From Fennellomyces sp. T-0311 (lineage: Eukaryota; Mucoromycota; Mucoromycetes; Mucorales; Lichtheimiaceae), in assembly GCA_025266875.1 (NCBI GenBank), contig JALLLT010000016.1:806001-870000 (forward strand): 64,000 bases of DNA. The letters run 5' to 3'. Of the stretch, positions 1 to 11,934 are shown one piece after another (position 1 is the stretch's first letter; every line of letters starts with the position of its first letter). A model generated the notes under the pieces. The model was not told the DNA's origin, did no database searches, and saw nothing but the letters and a program-made list of their open reading frames with translations. A program made the position numbers and the translations under genes.

Positions 1-505
1 AAAGTGACAATACCACATGCTGCAATAAAGCGAAGTGAAGAATCAAGTCAGTTTCGAAGAAGAAGAATGGTGGCGCCAAATTCCACTTCAGCTATTATCA
101 CAGCTGGAAAGTATGTCAAGTAGCAACAGTTTCAGAGGAATAAAAAATAATAAGGGAAAAGTTGCGTAACCATGCTTTAACAGGTGCATTTTTTGTGATT
201 GTTCAGTGCGTTCTGGGCGGCATAAAATTCTCACTGAATATCGGTAAATCTTGATTTCTATGTTTAGGTCTAAAGCTGTTATTTATTTCTGAGAGTTATT
301 AGACCTACTCCTATCAGTAAAAGGTTTCTCCCTTGCGGTACATATGTGTTGGTTAAATATTATAAAAGATTGGAGGATCCATGCTTAAAAAACATAATGG
401 CGAAAAAAAGAAGGTCTGTGTGGCAAAAAATAGTAGATATTGAGAATGAACCTGTCATATAAACTGAGAAACCTGCATGACCGCACGTGTCATGTATGAA
501 TTCCT

Positions 506-694
506 CTAGGGGGAATCAGGTAGGTTTTCATAGCCTTCGTCGTTCGGGTGGATCAGGTTGTCAATTTCGTGAAAAACTCGTAGCAGCGCTGGCCAAACTT
601 TCTCCCATTTGTCGCGGGTAAGACCGACATCTGTACACGGGAGGCGGTTCATGATATAGTCGATGGGATGTGTGTCAGCGTCGAGCTCTGGCAT
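506..694 (-). pseudogene. Relic of a small repeated domain (copy A)
   Basis: A 62-codon frame starting at ATG (694-692). It carries the pattern NRLP, then about 13 residues, then KWEKVWPALL, then EIDNLIHP. The same pattern is visible at 793-1020 (+), on the minus strand at 34418-34760, and as a tail at 56610-56750 (+). I do not recognise the family. The spacing of Trp, WP and HP residues in four dispersed, decayed places suggests the C-terminal part of a mobile-element protein (inference). Whether this copy is translated is unknown. Confidence 0.4.
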
Positions 695-792
695 ACTTCC
701 AAAGGTGTACTTTAGTTCTTGACAGTCTGGTGGGTTGTACGTCGGTGAAAGACAGTGGGGTCACCAGTTGATTAGCCGATGCCTATCATTCG

Positions 793-1020
793 TTGTTGAT
801 TCCAGGTAAAGTATTGGATCAATTGTTCGTGTCCGTCATAAGCAGCGAACTCCTGCCGCGTTCAAATGCTGGACTGCTACGAGGCAAATGGAAGAGGGCA
901 TGGCCCGCACTGATTCATGTGCTACGCAAGATCGACTACCTGAGTCACCCAACTGCTGAGGTCGGAGAAGAAGAACCAGCCCCGGAAGTCGCCTTACAAG
1001 CCCCTACTGACCACCCATAA
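793..1020 (+). pseudogene. Relic of a small repeated domain (copy B)
   Basis: An open frame without an ATG (first codon TTG) ending in TAA at 1018-1020. It contains GKWKRAWPALIHVL, then KIDYLSHP and an acidic tail EEEPAPEVALQ. It lies head-to-head with copy A about 100 bp away. Its tail and about 250 bp of following non-coding DNA (including GTACCGCAAGGAAG near 1168) recur at 56610-57010. Probably a fragment, not a working gene. Confidence 0.4.
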
Positions 1021-1639
1021 CTCAACGCACATGATATGTGTGATGGTATCTATCATAGCATTATCTCCCACTAAAATCCCAAGCACCTCGCCACTATTTT
1101 TTCAAATCCGACCTGTCTTTTTTCTCCCTAAAGGGATTTTTTCAGACATGGTTGTACTATTCTTCGTACCGCAAGGAAGTGACCTTATGCCTATAGGAGC
1201 AGGTCAATCATATTCCGCCAAATAAATATACATTTTCAACTAAGCAGCAAACTGTTTTGGAGGCTTTGGCTCTTGTTTCAAACACTTCATCTCGCTTGCT
1301 GTCGGTCACTGCTTGAACCGGGTCCTTTGATGGACTTGGCTCACTCTGCAGCCTTTTGAGTTTTTTGTTGATCGGGTTGCTCGTTATGAATTGTCGCCAT
1401 TGGCGATTTTATGTTTATGATCTTATGAAGCTCAGTGAACTCCTCTACTATATTCGTTTTAAAGGATATTTCACTATCTTACTCTTGGATATATGTTAGG
1501 TAATTCCTCGTTATATCAGTGCTAGTAGTACTTATCACATTTCGCGTGGAACACAGCTTAAATGGGGCAAGAGCACAAGGTGAATAATAAAACATACGCT
1601 TTATTTGCTTGTACGTAGGCGGTATGACAAGCATGCGCT
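1021..1639. other. Non-coding stretch, left part shared with 56.9 kb
   Basis: No gene seen. The part to about 1240 is the downstream half of the dispersed repeat shared with 56750-57010. The remainder is AT-rich and only overlaps the 3' flank of the aldo-keto reductase copy. Confidence 0.4.
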
Positions 1640-3081
1640 CTAATCTTTGCCGAACAAAAACTCCTCTTTCTTCCAAGAAGTTGGGATAATCAAACGTTTG
1701 GAATCGGATACAGCTACCAACGAGTTGAGTTTATCAAAATCGGCCTGCTCCAGTTTGACATCGTGGAAGTTTTCAATGATACGGGAGTCAGTGACAGATT
1801 TAGGAATCACAGATGTGCCGCGTTGAACGCCCCATGACAAAAGGATTTGCGCCGGTGTAGCGTTGTACTTTTTGCTAATTTCAGCCTAATTAAAAGACAG
1901 TACAGTTACGCATAGGGTCATAACGCAGAGCAAAAGAGAAGGCCATCTTACGACTGTGTTATCTTTCAGCAGCGGAGAGTCGGTGCTGCCAAGCAGTGAC
2001 TAAAACAAGGAAGAAAATTAATCCAGAAGCTAAAGCAAAAATAGCGCGATTTTGAGCATACTATGGATGTTGTTTTTTTTGCAAAGGTCAAACACATCTG
2101 GTTGTGTCAAGTAAGGATGCGCCTCGATCTGTATGGAAAAAAATGAATGTTAGTAAGTGTGATTACATAAGTAAACATAGGCGATTGATATTACCTGATT
2201 GGCGGCAGGGACAACGTTGGCAGTCTTCAGTAACTTTGTGAGATTGCGAACGCTAAAGTTGCTAACACCGATAGCGCGGACCTTAGGACCAAGCAGCTTT
2301 TCCATCTCCTATATGCTTGATTAATAATCAGACCCTTAAATTACCAAGCGAAAATCCTTACAGCATAGGTTTCAGTGAAATCGGTGGGGTCAAAGCGAAC
2401 ATCCCCTTTCTCGTCCTTCGGTATCAATTCTTCTGATTCCACGAATGACACAGGCCTATTCAAAGCGTCAGCTTCCCGCAGGGGTCTAGCCGGTTCTTCA
2501 AACAAATTACCAGTGCATCAAGTACAAATCTAGATTAAACGTCAGAAAAATGCAAGGCTATGACCATGTGGCTTTTGTTATCTTACCAAGATACTCCAAT
2601 CCAAGATTGGCAAGGGACTTTTCCAATCCCTTGGCAACAAGATCAGGTCTGTGGAAAGTGTTCCACAGCTTGGTGGTGACAAAGAGCTCCTCGCGAGGAA
2701 CCTTGCTGTCTTTGATGGCTTGACCGACTTCCTTTTCGTTACCGTCTGAAGTTCACCAGAACTCGTTAGCTCCGCAGTGGTCTTTGTTGTGTTTGTAATT
2801 GCGCTTGGACTTACAGACGTAGGCAGTATCGATATGTCGGTAGCTACGTTAGGAGAGCATATAAGTAGCGGGTTGGAATCAGGGGAGGATTAATATTTAC
2901 CCAGCTTTGATGGCTGTCAAGACCGCGTTGTATACCTCGTTTGGCTTGCTTTGCCATGTTCCCAAGCCGACCGCAGGGATCGATGCGCCAGTGTTACTGT
3001 GGCAACAAAATTAATTTTAAATACAGTGGTTGCAGGGCAGAAGGATCATACGTACAGCTTGAATGTGCGTCCCGAAGCCAT
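1640..3081 (-). pseudogene. Aldo-keto reductase, frameshifted (copy A)
   Basis: NADPH-dependent aldo-keto reductase family, ten exons: 3081-3056, 2996-2901, 2843-2815, 2745-2587, 2529-2511 (19 nt), 2455-2362, 2308-2195, 2128-2062, 1999-1952, 1885-1640. Seen: [12 protein letters not shown] near the N-terminus, YRHIDTAYVYGNEKEVG (Asp and Tyr of the family active site), TTKLWNT (active-site Lys), DLYLMHWP (active-site His), VRAIGVSNFS, AANQIEAHPYLTQP, and a C-terminal [14 protein letters not shown]. In the family the exon 8/9 junction should read TAYSPLGS. Here DNA for the YSP part is missing: the degenerate copy at 35.6 kb has 11 extra nt at this exact place. The deletion shifts the frame, so a spliced product would stop about 15 codons later, inside exon 9. 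No alternative splice site restoring phase was found. Everything else is conserved, so the break is recent, or a sequence error. Confidence 0.8.
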
Positions 3082-3183
3082 TTTGTTAAGAAGAAGGATT
3101 GAAGTACGGGAAGACAAAGGGCAAGCAACGGCTTCTTTTATAGAGCATGATGCGGATCGAATTGCGTCATCTGGCATAAAAAA

Positions 3184-4075
3184 ATGACCAACGTTTTCGC
3201 GTTCAAAGTCAGCGGTCCACCCAACCCAATGTTTCCAGGCATCGCAGTGGCATGTGCTGTCCTGATCATCTTGCGATTATGTGCGATCACACCCGGACGA
3301 CGCAGAAGTCCGGCCTTGAAGCAACGTGAGAGGAGTTGCAACGCGCTCATTTTCGTCGGCTCAGGCAAGTTTGGTTGTGTTTGACTGTGTGCGAGTAGAT
3401 AATATTTTATGCTCCCCAAACAGGCGGACATACAGCTGAAATGATGACGCTACTGCGACCACTGAACCCAAACCTGTACACGCCACGCTCGTATCTTATC
3501 GCGCAGAGCGACACACTGAGCGAATCCAAAGTGAAGGAGCAAGACACAAATGTTAGCGACGTGACATCACGCAACTTTGTATGCGGGAAGCGCTCACAGC
3601 AATTTGCAGGCTATCATTTACAGGTTGCCACGTGCACGTGAGGTGGGGCAGAGCTGGCTTACGGTGCCGTTGTCCATGGCGCGTGCGCTTGCAGTGGCGA
3701 TTCAACTCGAAGTTAAAGTGAATCCCGAGCTGGTAAAAAAAAACCTCTTTGTTGAAAGCGAGAAACGGGCGCTGAAGAGATCTTTAGATACTGTGTAACG
3801 GGCCAGGAAGCTGTATTCCAATATGTATGGCGGCGTATCTTGTCGCGGTAAGCGCATCGTTTCTTTGCTGTGCACTGTTTGGAATAACACAAAGATGGCG
3901 ACAGATGCTCGGGGTCAGGCGGCCGCAGATCGTATACGTCGAGTCCTTTGCGCGGGTAACAAGCCTGTCGCTGACGGGCAAGCTGCTGTATCTCTTTGTA
4001 GATCGGTTTATTGTGCAGTGGCCGGAATTGACGCAAAAGTACCCGAAGGCTGAATACCTTGGCATGCTTGCCTGA
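3184..4075 (+). CDS. ALG14: Alg14-like UDP-GlcNAc transferase subunit
   Basis: Exons 3184-3364, 3424-3560, 3610-3732, 3788-4075; 242 aa, the usual Alg14 length. Alg14 is the ER-membrane anchor of the Alg13/Alg14 enzyme that adds the second GlcNAc to the dolichol-linked N-glycan precursor. Seen: an N-terminal membrane segment (about residues 16-33), the glycine motif [10 protein letters not shown] rebuilt across the first splice, [29 protein letters not shown] across the last splice, and a C-terminal [26 protein letters not shown] and YPKAEYLG. Intron 1 starts with GC (GCAAGT...ACAG): the GT two codons downstream gives a stop. Exon 2 could end at 3578, but the intron would then be only 31 nt. 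It is tail-to-tail with VTC1. Confidence 0.92.
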
Positions 4076-4260
4076 GTTGTTTGGAGGCGTTTCAAAATGG
4101 ATGAAACATGTTTTTTTTTTATTATTTTCCAGAAGGTGTCCGTGTGTGTGTGCAAATGAAAGTAGGGCGTAGGGTATGCTTGGGCTAGTTTGGTCAGTTT
4201 CCGATACGCACTGTAAGCAGATGTTAGCGCTGATAGAGAAGCCCGGGGCGATGATGGATA

Positions 4261-4620
4261 CTTGCGGTAGAAATTGACAAGTATGGCAGCCAACAGGAAA
4301 ATGCAGAGCACGGTGGGGCCGACCCGGTCGTCGTAAGGCGCCGCTTCCCGGTTTCGAATCTTGGTTGCGCGCCAGTGGAACGTATACAGCGCATACATCA
4401 TCACGCCCATCGCGATCACAGTGAATAAAACAGCCGACATGCGTCCGATGCGGTCGCCAAAGTTCAAGAGACCCATGGCGAGGCCGCCCAGGACCACCGT
4501 GAAGTTGAGCCATGATAGAAAGGTACGCTCGTTTGCGAAGAACACCTTGGGCTCCACACGCACCGGCAGAGCGATCCTTTTGCCGGTGGTCGATTCGAGG
4601 ACGTTATTGTTGTCAGACAT
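4261..4620 (-). CDS. VTC1: VTC1, vacuolar transporter chaperone (3' end unresolved)
   Basis: The ATG at 4620-4618 opens a frame closely matching fungal Vtc1, the small membrane subunit of the VTC polyphosphate polymerase of vacuole/acidocalcisome membranes (DUF202 fold). Seen over 120 codons: [84 protein letters not shown], with three membrane segments. Coordinates cover only this core. Downstream a 51-nt in-frame intron is possible (GTATCC at 4257 to TTACAG at 4207) and the frame stays open as far as 3784, across the ALG14 last exon. Family members end about 10 residues after the core, so the true stop needs a transcript. Confidence 0.9.
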
Positions 4621-5084
4621 CGCGATATGGAAAAGTGGAAGGTATACGTTGAAGAAGGGAAAAAAAAGAATTTTGGGTCGCGAAGCATGCCTTTTTTTCT
4701 TTTCGTCGACCAATCAGAGGCCCCGACACGAGTCAATGCGCTTGTTGGCCTGCTCCGCTTGGAGCGTTTGCTGTTTGACAGAACCCACCATCGCCCTTTG
4801 TTTTCCCAACTTTTTTTTTTTTTTTTTTTACTTTCTCTGACCATGAAACGTGCTGGCAGAAACGGAGCATACGTAAGTAGATCATGAAACGATGGGACTT
4901 TTGTGACTTTCGTTGCGGGCGGTGTCCATGCCGACATGTTGCAGCTCATCTGTCTTGCTCTCTGTGGTGTTATTTGGTGCCAAATAGAGCAAAACCCGCG
5001 CTCTGGCTTGATCTAGGTCGATTTTGGCTATTGTTTTCCACCTGATGACTTTGGCCGCAGAGTGCCGCGCTATGTGGTTGCGGA

Positions 5085-5291
5085 ATGTTATTGAGGATAC
5101 GACCATTCCAGCAGGCCAGCACTGCAGTTCCGCTGCAAAGAGTAGGCCGCCATGTCGCCGTAGTAAAGCGGTCGAGCCCTAGGGAAACCGCGGGCGAACC
5201 ACCACTGACGGAAAGCAAACCACTGGCTCCGTTCCTGAAGCCCGATGAATTAATTCCGCGAGCTGGGTTTACACGGGAAGCTCTTGTTTAG
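5085..5291 (+). CDS. Short ORF upstream of the SRPK gene
   Basis: 68 codons from ATG to TAG, ending 27 nt before the SRPK start. The N-terminus is Arg/Ser/Val rich without acids for about 30 residues (mitochondrial-presequence-like). The last residues LIPRAGFTREAL faintly resemble a motif of Coq9-type proteins, but it stops there. It could be an upstream ORF, a truncated gene remnant or chance. Confidence 0.25.
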   Translation: MLLRIRPFQQASTAVPLQRVGRHVAVVKRSSPRETAGEPPLTESKPLAPFLKPDELIPRAGFTREALV

Positions 5292-7025
<1,734 letters not shown>

Positions 7026-7205
7026 AATAACATGGCCGAGAACCTTCAACGCGAGAACCACTCTGAGATACAAAAGACCCAGCTGACCTTCTTGCGGAAA
7101 ATCCTCTTTCCCTTCGCTTTGACAAGCTCTCACTCTCTTTCTCCACCCCCTATTTTTTCTCACTGTTTTTCTTGCCCTTTGTTTCCCTCTCTTTCTGCGT
7201 AAACG

Positions 7206-8768
7206 ATGGGTGCCAACACCTCCAAAGCCACCGCCGGCGTAGACGCTACTCATTCCACCCATCATGCACACCAAAAGATCAAGGATCTCGTTGACCTTGG
7301 CTCCGTCCTGCCGAATGGGCTCTACTCCACCGCGCTGCAGGACTATGACCTGCGCTGCGTGCGCAACTTGATTGTCGCCCGCAAACTGGCGCCGTTCTAT
7401 AAAGGTAAAAAGCGACGCCCCGGCTGCTTCTGCGACGAGAGTGTGAGAGCTAAAGCACAAGGCACATAATAAAGGTCTATCGGACGCCCCGCATCCTGTT
7501 TTGCCGAATAATAAACTGCTCACGCCCCCCGTCCCCGTCGCATCCGCCTCCATGTCCACCGTCTCGTCGGCCTCCAAACGAAACATCACCAGCCGCCCGC
7601 GCAGTGCGTCCTCCAGCAGCTGCAACCACAACACCGCATCGTCCCAACCGCCACCACCGCCACCCACAGAACGCCAGCTACGCATTGAGCGGATGCGTCT
7701 GCGGGAAAAGATGCTCTACAACGATGCCATAGAATGCCCCATATGTTTCCTCGTAAGTTTTGTGGCGGAAAAGGCTCAAAGGTTCATTGTGTGCTTATCA
7801 AAGCGACCGGCAGTACTACCCTTCCAATATCAATTACTCCCGCTGCTGTGATCAGCCAATCTGCACCGAGTGTTTTGTGCAGATCAAGCGACCACCAGAA
7901 TCGCAGACCACGCCCGCCACATGTCCCTTCTGCATGCAGGAGAATTTTGGTGTGATTTACACGCCTCCATCATGGAGCGAAAGCCTAAAGGTATTCATTG
8001 ATATACATTGCATGGCTGCCATGTGCACACTGAATTCACCACGCAACAAACAGTCATCTGACTCGACTGCTCCCGCTGGGTCCTCCCAGGGCTCCCCTCG
8101 ACACACAACCTCGGGCATCAGCAACGACGCAAGGCCGCGTCGCCAAACGATCAGCCATCAAAGCCCCGGTGTCGTTCTTGTTGGTGAGTTAATGTACGGG
8201 TTTCTTTGTTACTGCCTTCCTTACAATCCCCTCCAAAGATCACGTGAGGCCTCATTGGAACCGGGCCCCCGCTGCCACAACGCGAAGCTCACGGAGCAAC
8301 TCTTCTGCCGCACAGTTACGCACGGTCCCCACAGCGCCAGGCATGTACAGCACGCGTCAGGGCCGATCGGCGTCTTCCGCCGCAACATCCGAATACAACC
8401 AATTCTTATCCAACATGCGCGATATGGATATGGACCTGGAGGAATGGATGGTCATGGAAGCAATTCGTCGGTCGCTGGCTGAACCATCAGAGCCGAGAAG
8501 CACGACCCATGCAGCACAATCTCCGCCCGTCTCACAAGACTCCATTGACGAAGACGATGATGAACCGCTATATAACACCGCGCTCAGGCTCGAGCAACAG
8601 CAGCAGCAACAAGATTCTTCGTCCTCGTCATCCGAATCCGAATCCAGTTTCCCTACACCAGATGCAGAAAACCATAACTTATTCGACAGACCCACGGAGG
8701 AGGATAAGGCGACTACCACCACCACCAACCGTCATCACGATAACAGCAACGACAATACAGTTTTTTGA
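7206..8768 (+). CDS. SIP5: SIP5-like zinc-finger protein
   Basis: Exons 7206-7404, 7475-7752, 7814-7990, 8054-8183, 8239-8768; 437 aa. Similar to fungal Sip5, named in yeast as a Snf1-kinase-interacting protein; its biochemical role is not well defined. Seen: MGANTSKA N-terminus (a possible myristoylation Gly-2, inferred), [13 protein letters not shown] rebuilt to [27 protein letters not shown] and [16 protein letters not shown], i.e. Cys pairs of a RING-like zinc-binding module in mid-protein. The rest is Ser/Pro/Gln rich with a poly-Gln run and an acidic/Ser tail. All splices keep phase. Confidence 0.9.
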
Positions 8769-10558
8769 AAAAACAATGATCATTTTTTTATTTTTACTCT
8801 TTGCTTTCCTGCAGATCGTGTTTGATGGGGATAAAGGGGAGACTGAGGAATCTGCGGGGTACGGAAGCCTATGACGCTACAGGCAGGGACTCTATCCTTC
8901 AAAGTGTGTTGTCTTGGTACGTAGTTCGCGGTCTGCTCCATGGCAACAGTGCACGGAACAATATTCCGCCAAGCATTTTATTTTCTCTTGTGGAACCGTA
9001 ACAGCCAGCAAGATACGCCACAAGGGATTTCGATGGACAATATGACGTAAAGTCACACACAATGCCCATCTGCACGTAATATGGAATCATAAAGAAATAT
9101 CGGGAACGTTTTATTTTTCGATCGCTCGACGGCTAAAAGGCATACAATCGATCAATTGACAATCGACAAGTTGTCACATAACAAACATGCAGCAAGGATA
9201 CAAACAGACGCGCGTTTGTCCCCATGACTTTCTGCATGTTCATCCGAGCCACTGGGCGAAAAAATCAGGAACGCCATGTTGCTTCAGGCTATTACGATAT
9301 TGGTTTAGCTTTCCTCAGCTCTCGTCAGTGTGATGTATCCCTATACAACTAAGGGCGAATCTTTATATATGATGTAATTCTCTCATGTTCCTATAATATC
9401 ATATTTATTTGCGTCGTATCCGGATCAAAAAATTGATATCCCGGATAATTTCATTTGTGGCACCAGTACGTGCGAAATAGTTACATAGGAGGTGCTATCG
9501 AGGTACGCTATCTCTGAATTCACAGTGACGGAAACATCCTTTTTAAGTATATATTCTATGAGAGTCACATCATGTGCTAGCCGAATACATTTCGGCTTTT
9601 CCCTACAAATGGTCGACGCTAACGAATGTGCCGATAGTAAGTACATTATTAAGGCATAGTACCGTTCTGCGTACCGCCAATCAACAAAGGAATACGTACA
9701 TACTAATGAGCGATCGGACCTTTGCATTTTGAGTTACTTCTCGAATCATTTATTTGAGATCTAGTGCGCTTCTCGTGTATTTCCGACCCGTGGATATCAA
9801 TAGCCTGTCGGGAAACCGGTTCCTGATGATATCATCAGTTATCACATATCGTGCAAACCACTATATGCGATAACTGAAATTTATCTCCTTTATTCTTCTC
9901 ATATTTCTTTGGATTTTGCTGACTGACGCACACGGTTCAGGTTAAACTCATTCCACTGTGTACTGCTTGAGAATTCGGATCATCGTACCAATAACGTTAT
10001 TCCATCCAGGTAACACTTCTTCACCAAAGTAGCGTTCGAGTTTTTGAAGGGTCACGCCGTAAAGAGAAACGAACACAACAAGCGACAAAAGCATCTACGT
10101 AGTTTTGAATCATCAGCAACCATGGATCATATCATTCACAGATGATTGCACTAAGAACTAGGGTAAGAATATAAATTTGATAGGTCCTTGTGATGGCTGA
10201 ATATACCAATAATTTTAACAGCTAATCATACCTTTATTTTTGCTATGTAGAAGACACTCGAACAAATGAGCGAGATGAATATTCAATACGATTTCCATCT
10301 TTTATCTTTTGGTTGCGCCTGAGTTGGGCTGGATAAAGCTTTTGATCACTCATATATTAAATAGAATATACTATCACTGTTCTAGCAAAGGCCGTATCAG
10401 AGAAGTAAGTCTGCTTAAACGTATAAGGTCAGTTATTGACACTTGCTGCTTCGTAAGTACATAGAGGGGTACGATTATGATTTACGTCTATAAACCGATT
10501 CATCTCTGTGCGATGATTTAGTGGAGAGGCAAGATCAGTTCAAATCGAACAAACCACG
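8769..10558. other. Gene-poor AT-rich stretch
   Basis: No gene with recognisable motifs. A 100-codon minus-strand frame at 9425-9727 was examined and left uncalled: no family motif, and its base composition is like the surroundings. Confidence 0.4.
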
Positions 10559-11060
10559 GTGGAGCACTTTCCTCGATTGACATACGTAGTAGATAAAATG
10601 TTGGACATCTTGTTCGTCACGATGGTTTTTGAAATTGGAACGATCGAAGCTGGGAAGGACACAACATTAAAAACGCACTTTTTGCGACCGTATACAAGAT
10701 GCTTCCCTAGCATACTGCCATCTCCTTGCTATTACTCGTTGCTTCCTTTCGCGTTATCTTTAAACGCATAACACATTATTTACTTCTCGTGCCTACATAC
10801 TCGGTTATCTTGGCTTCAAATAGTTTTATGATGCTCGTCGGGTTCAGTACTGATTGTCAGTAGTACAGCGCATACCGAAACGCCCGAATTTACAACTCAG
10901 CACCCGAAACAAATTCTACTTGGGATCTACTCGCATCTCAATTAACATGACTACCTTGAATGCGTGTATAACTTACATGACTGGTATAATCTCATCTCCG
11001 ACAGGATGCGGAACGTGTGCACGTATCAAAAGGATCAGGGCGTGTGGGGCTTTGAGAGCC
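10559..11060 (+). pseudogene. Relic of the unknown gene decayed at 26.7-28.8 kb
   Basis: The frame around 10597-10690 reads DILFVTMVFEIGTIEAGK, clearly the same as NILLTTEAFEVGTTEAGK at about 28186-28240, with similar DNA on both sides. A weaker second match, RIKRIRACGAL near 11020-11055, lines up with RIRYIKTCGYI near 28335. Between them the frame is broken. This is a short decayed copy, not a gene. No function can be given. Confidence 0.5.
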
Positions 11061-11934
11061 TTTCGACATGCAAAGTGTGCGATTACTCAAGCGTATCAAT
11101 TAGTAGAAAATGCATAGATTAACTAGTCATCAGGCAATACTTACAGCGTATGGCATTCAAGGATATTGATCAAATCCAACACTTGTAACGCTGTCTTGCT
11201 TGGCCAAACATGTCCTGTTAGGAACTCGATAAAGTGACACACAGACTCGCTTGTGTCACCAAACAGAGAATATACTGTTTGTGTAAAGATATTAGGGTCT
11301 ACTGCAATTATTCGCGTGCACGTACAACATATACATTTTGGGCTGTAGTTTTTTTACGTAGAGAAACTCACGTCTTTTAGTGCCATCATGAAGTAAGACC
11401 ATTTTCTCAAAAAGTAACATACAGTGGGGACCGGAGTAGCAGCGGGATTGGGACAAGCGGGAACACGAAGAACGAAAGAAATTATTTTAGGCTGCCAAGT
11501 AATCCATTGCACTGAGAAACGCTTGAGCAGGTGAAAAAGATCTATAGCATCACCGGTACATTAAGGATCTAAGATCAAATGATCACGGGTGAAGAACAGA
11601 GCCTAGCAATGATACCATAGGATCGATCACTCAATATGTCACCTGCAGCAAAGCGAAATCGGGGAAATTCCTACTTCTTAGGTCTTGTTTTGGTGAACTG
11701 TCCTAAACTATCACTCTGGCTGGATTAAGATGCTATCACTGGTAATAAGAGGTATTAAACACCGTTGACGTGGATACTTGATGGATGTACGTACACGCGC
11801 TTTAAATTCGTTCTCAAACATCTGATAAGAGCGGTAAGAATGCACGGTCCCACAAAAAAATCTGATAAAGAAATGAGAACGGCGAAAAGTATAGGTGCCT
11901 CTTCTCTTTCTCTTTCTTCAAACTCTTCGCCACC
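11061..11934. other. Intergenic, upstream of the ferric reductase
   Basis: No gene seen. The last 100 bp hold pyrimidine-rich tracts directly before the ferric reductase ATG, as expected for its promoter/5' UTR. Confidence 0.4.

Noticed and set aside
4361..4949. Several ORFs overlapping the VTC1 5' region on both strands
   Set aside because: Shadow frames; runs of Phe/Lys come from the poly-T tract at about 4811-4829.
9425..9727. 100-codon minus-strand ORF
   Set aside because: Begins with ATG but shows no recognisable motif, no splice context and background composition; not enough to call a gene.
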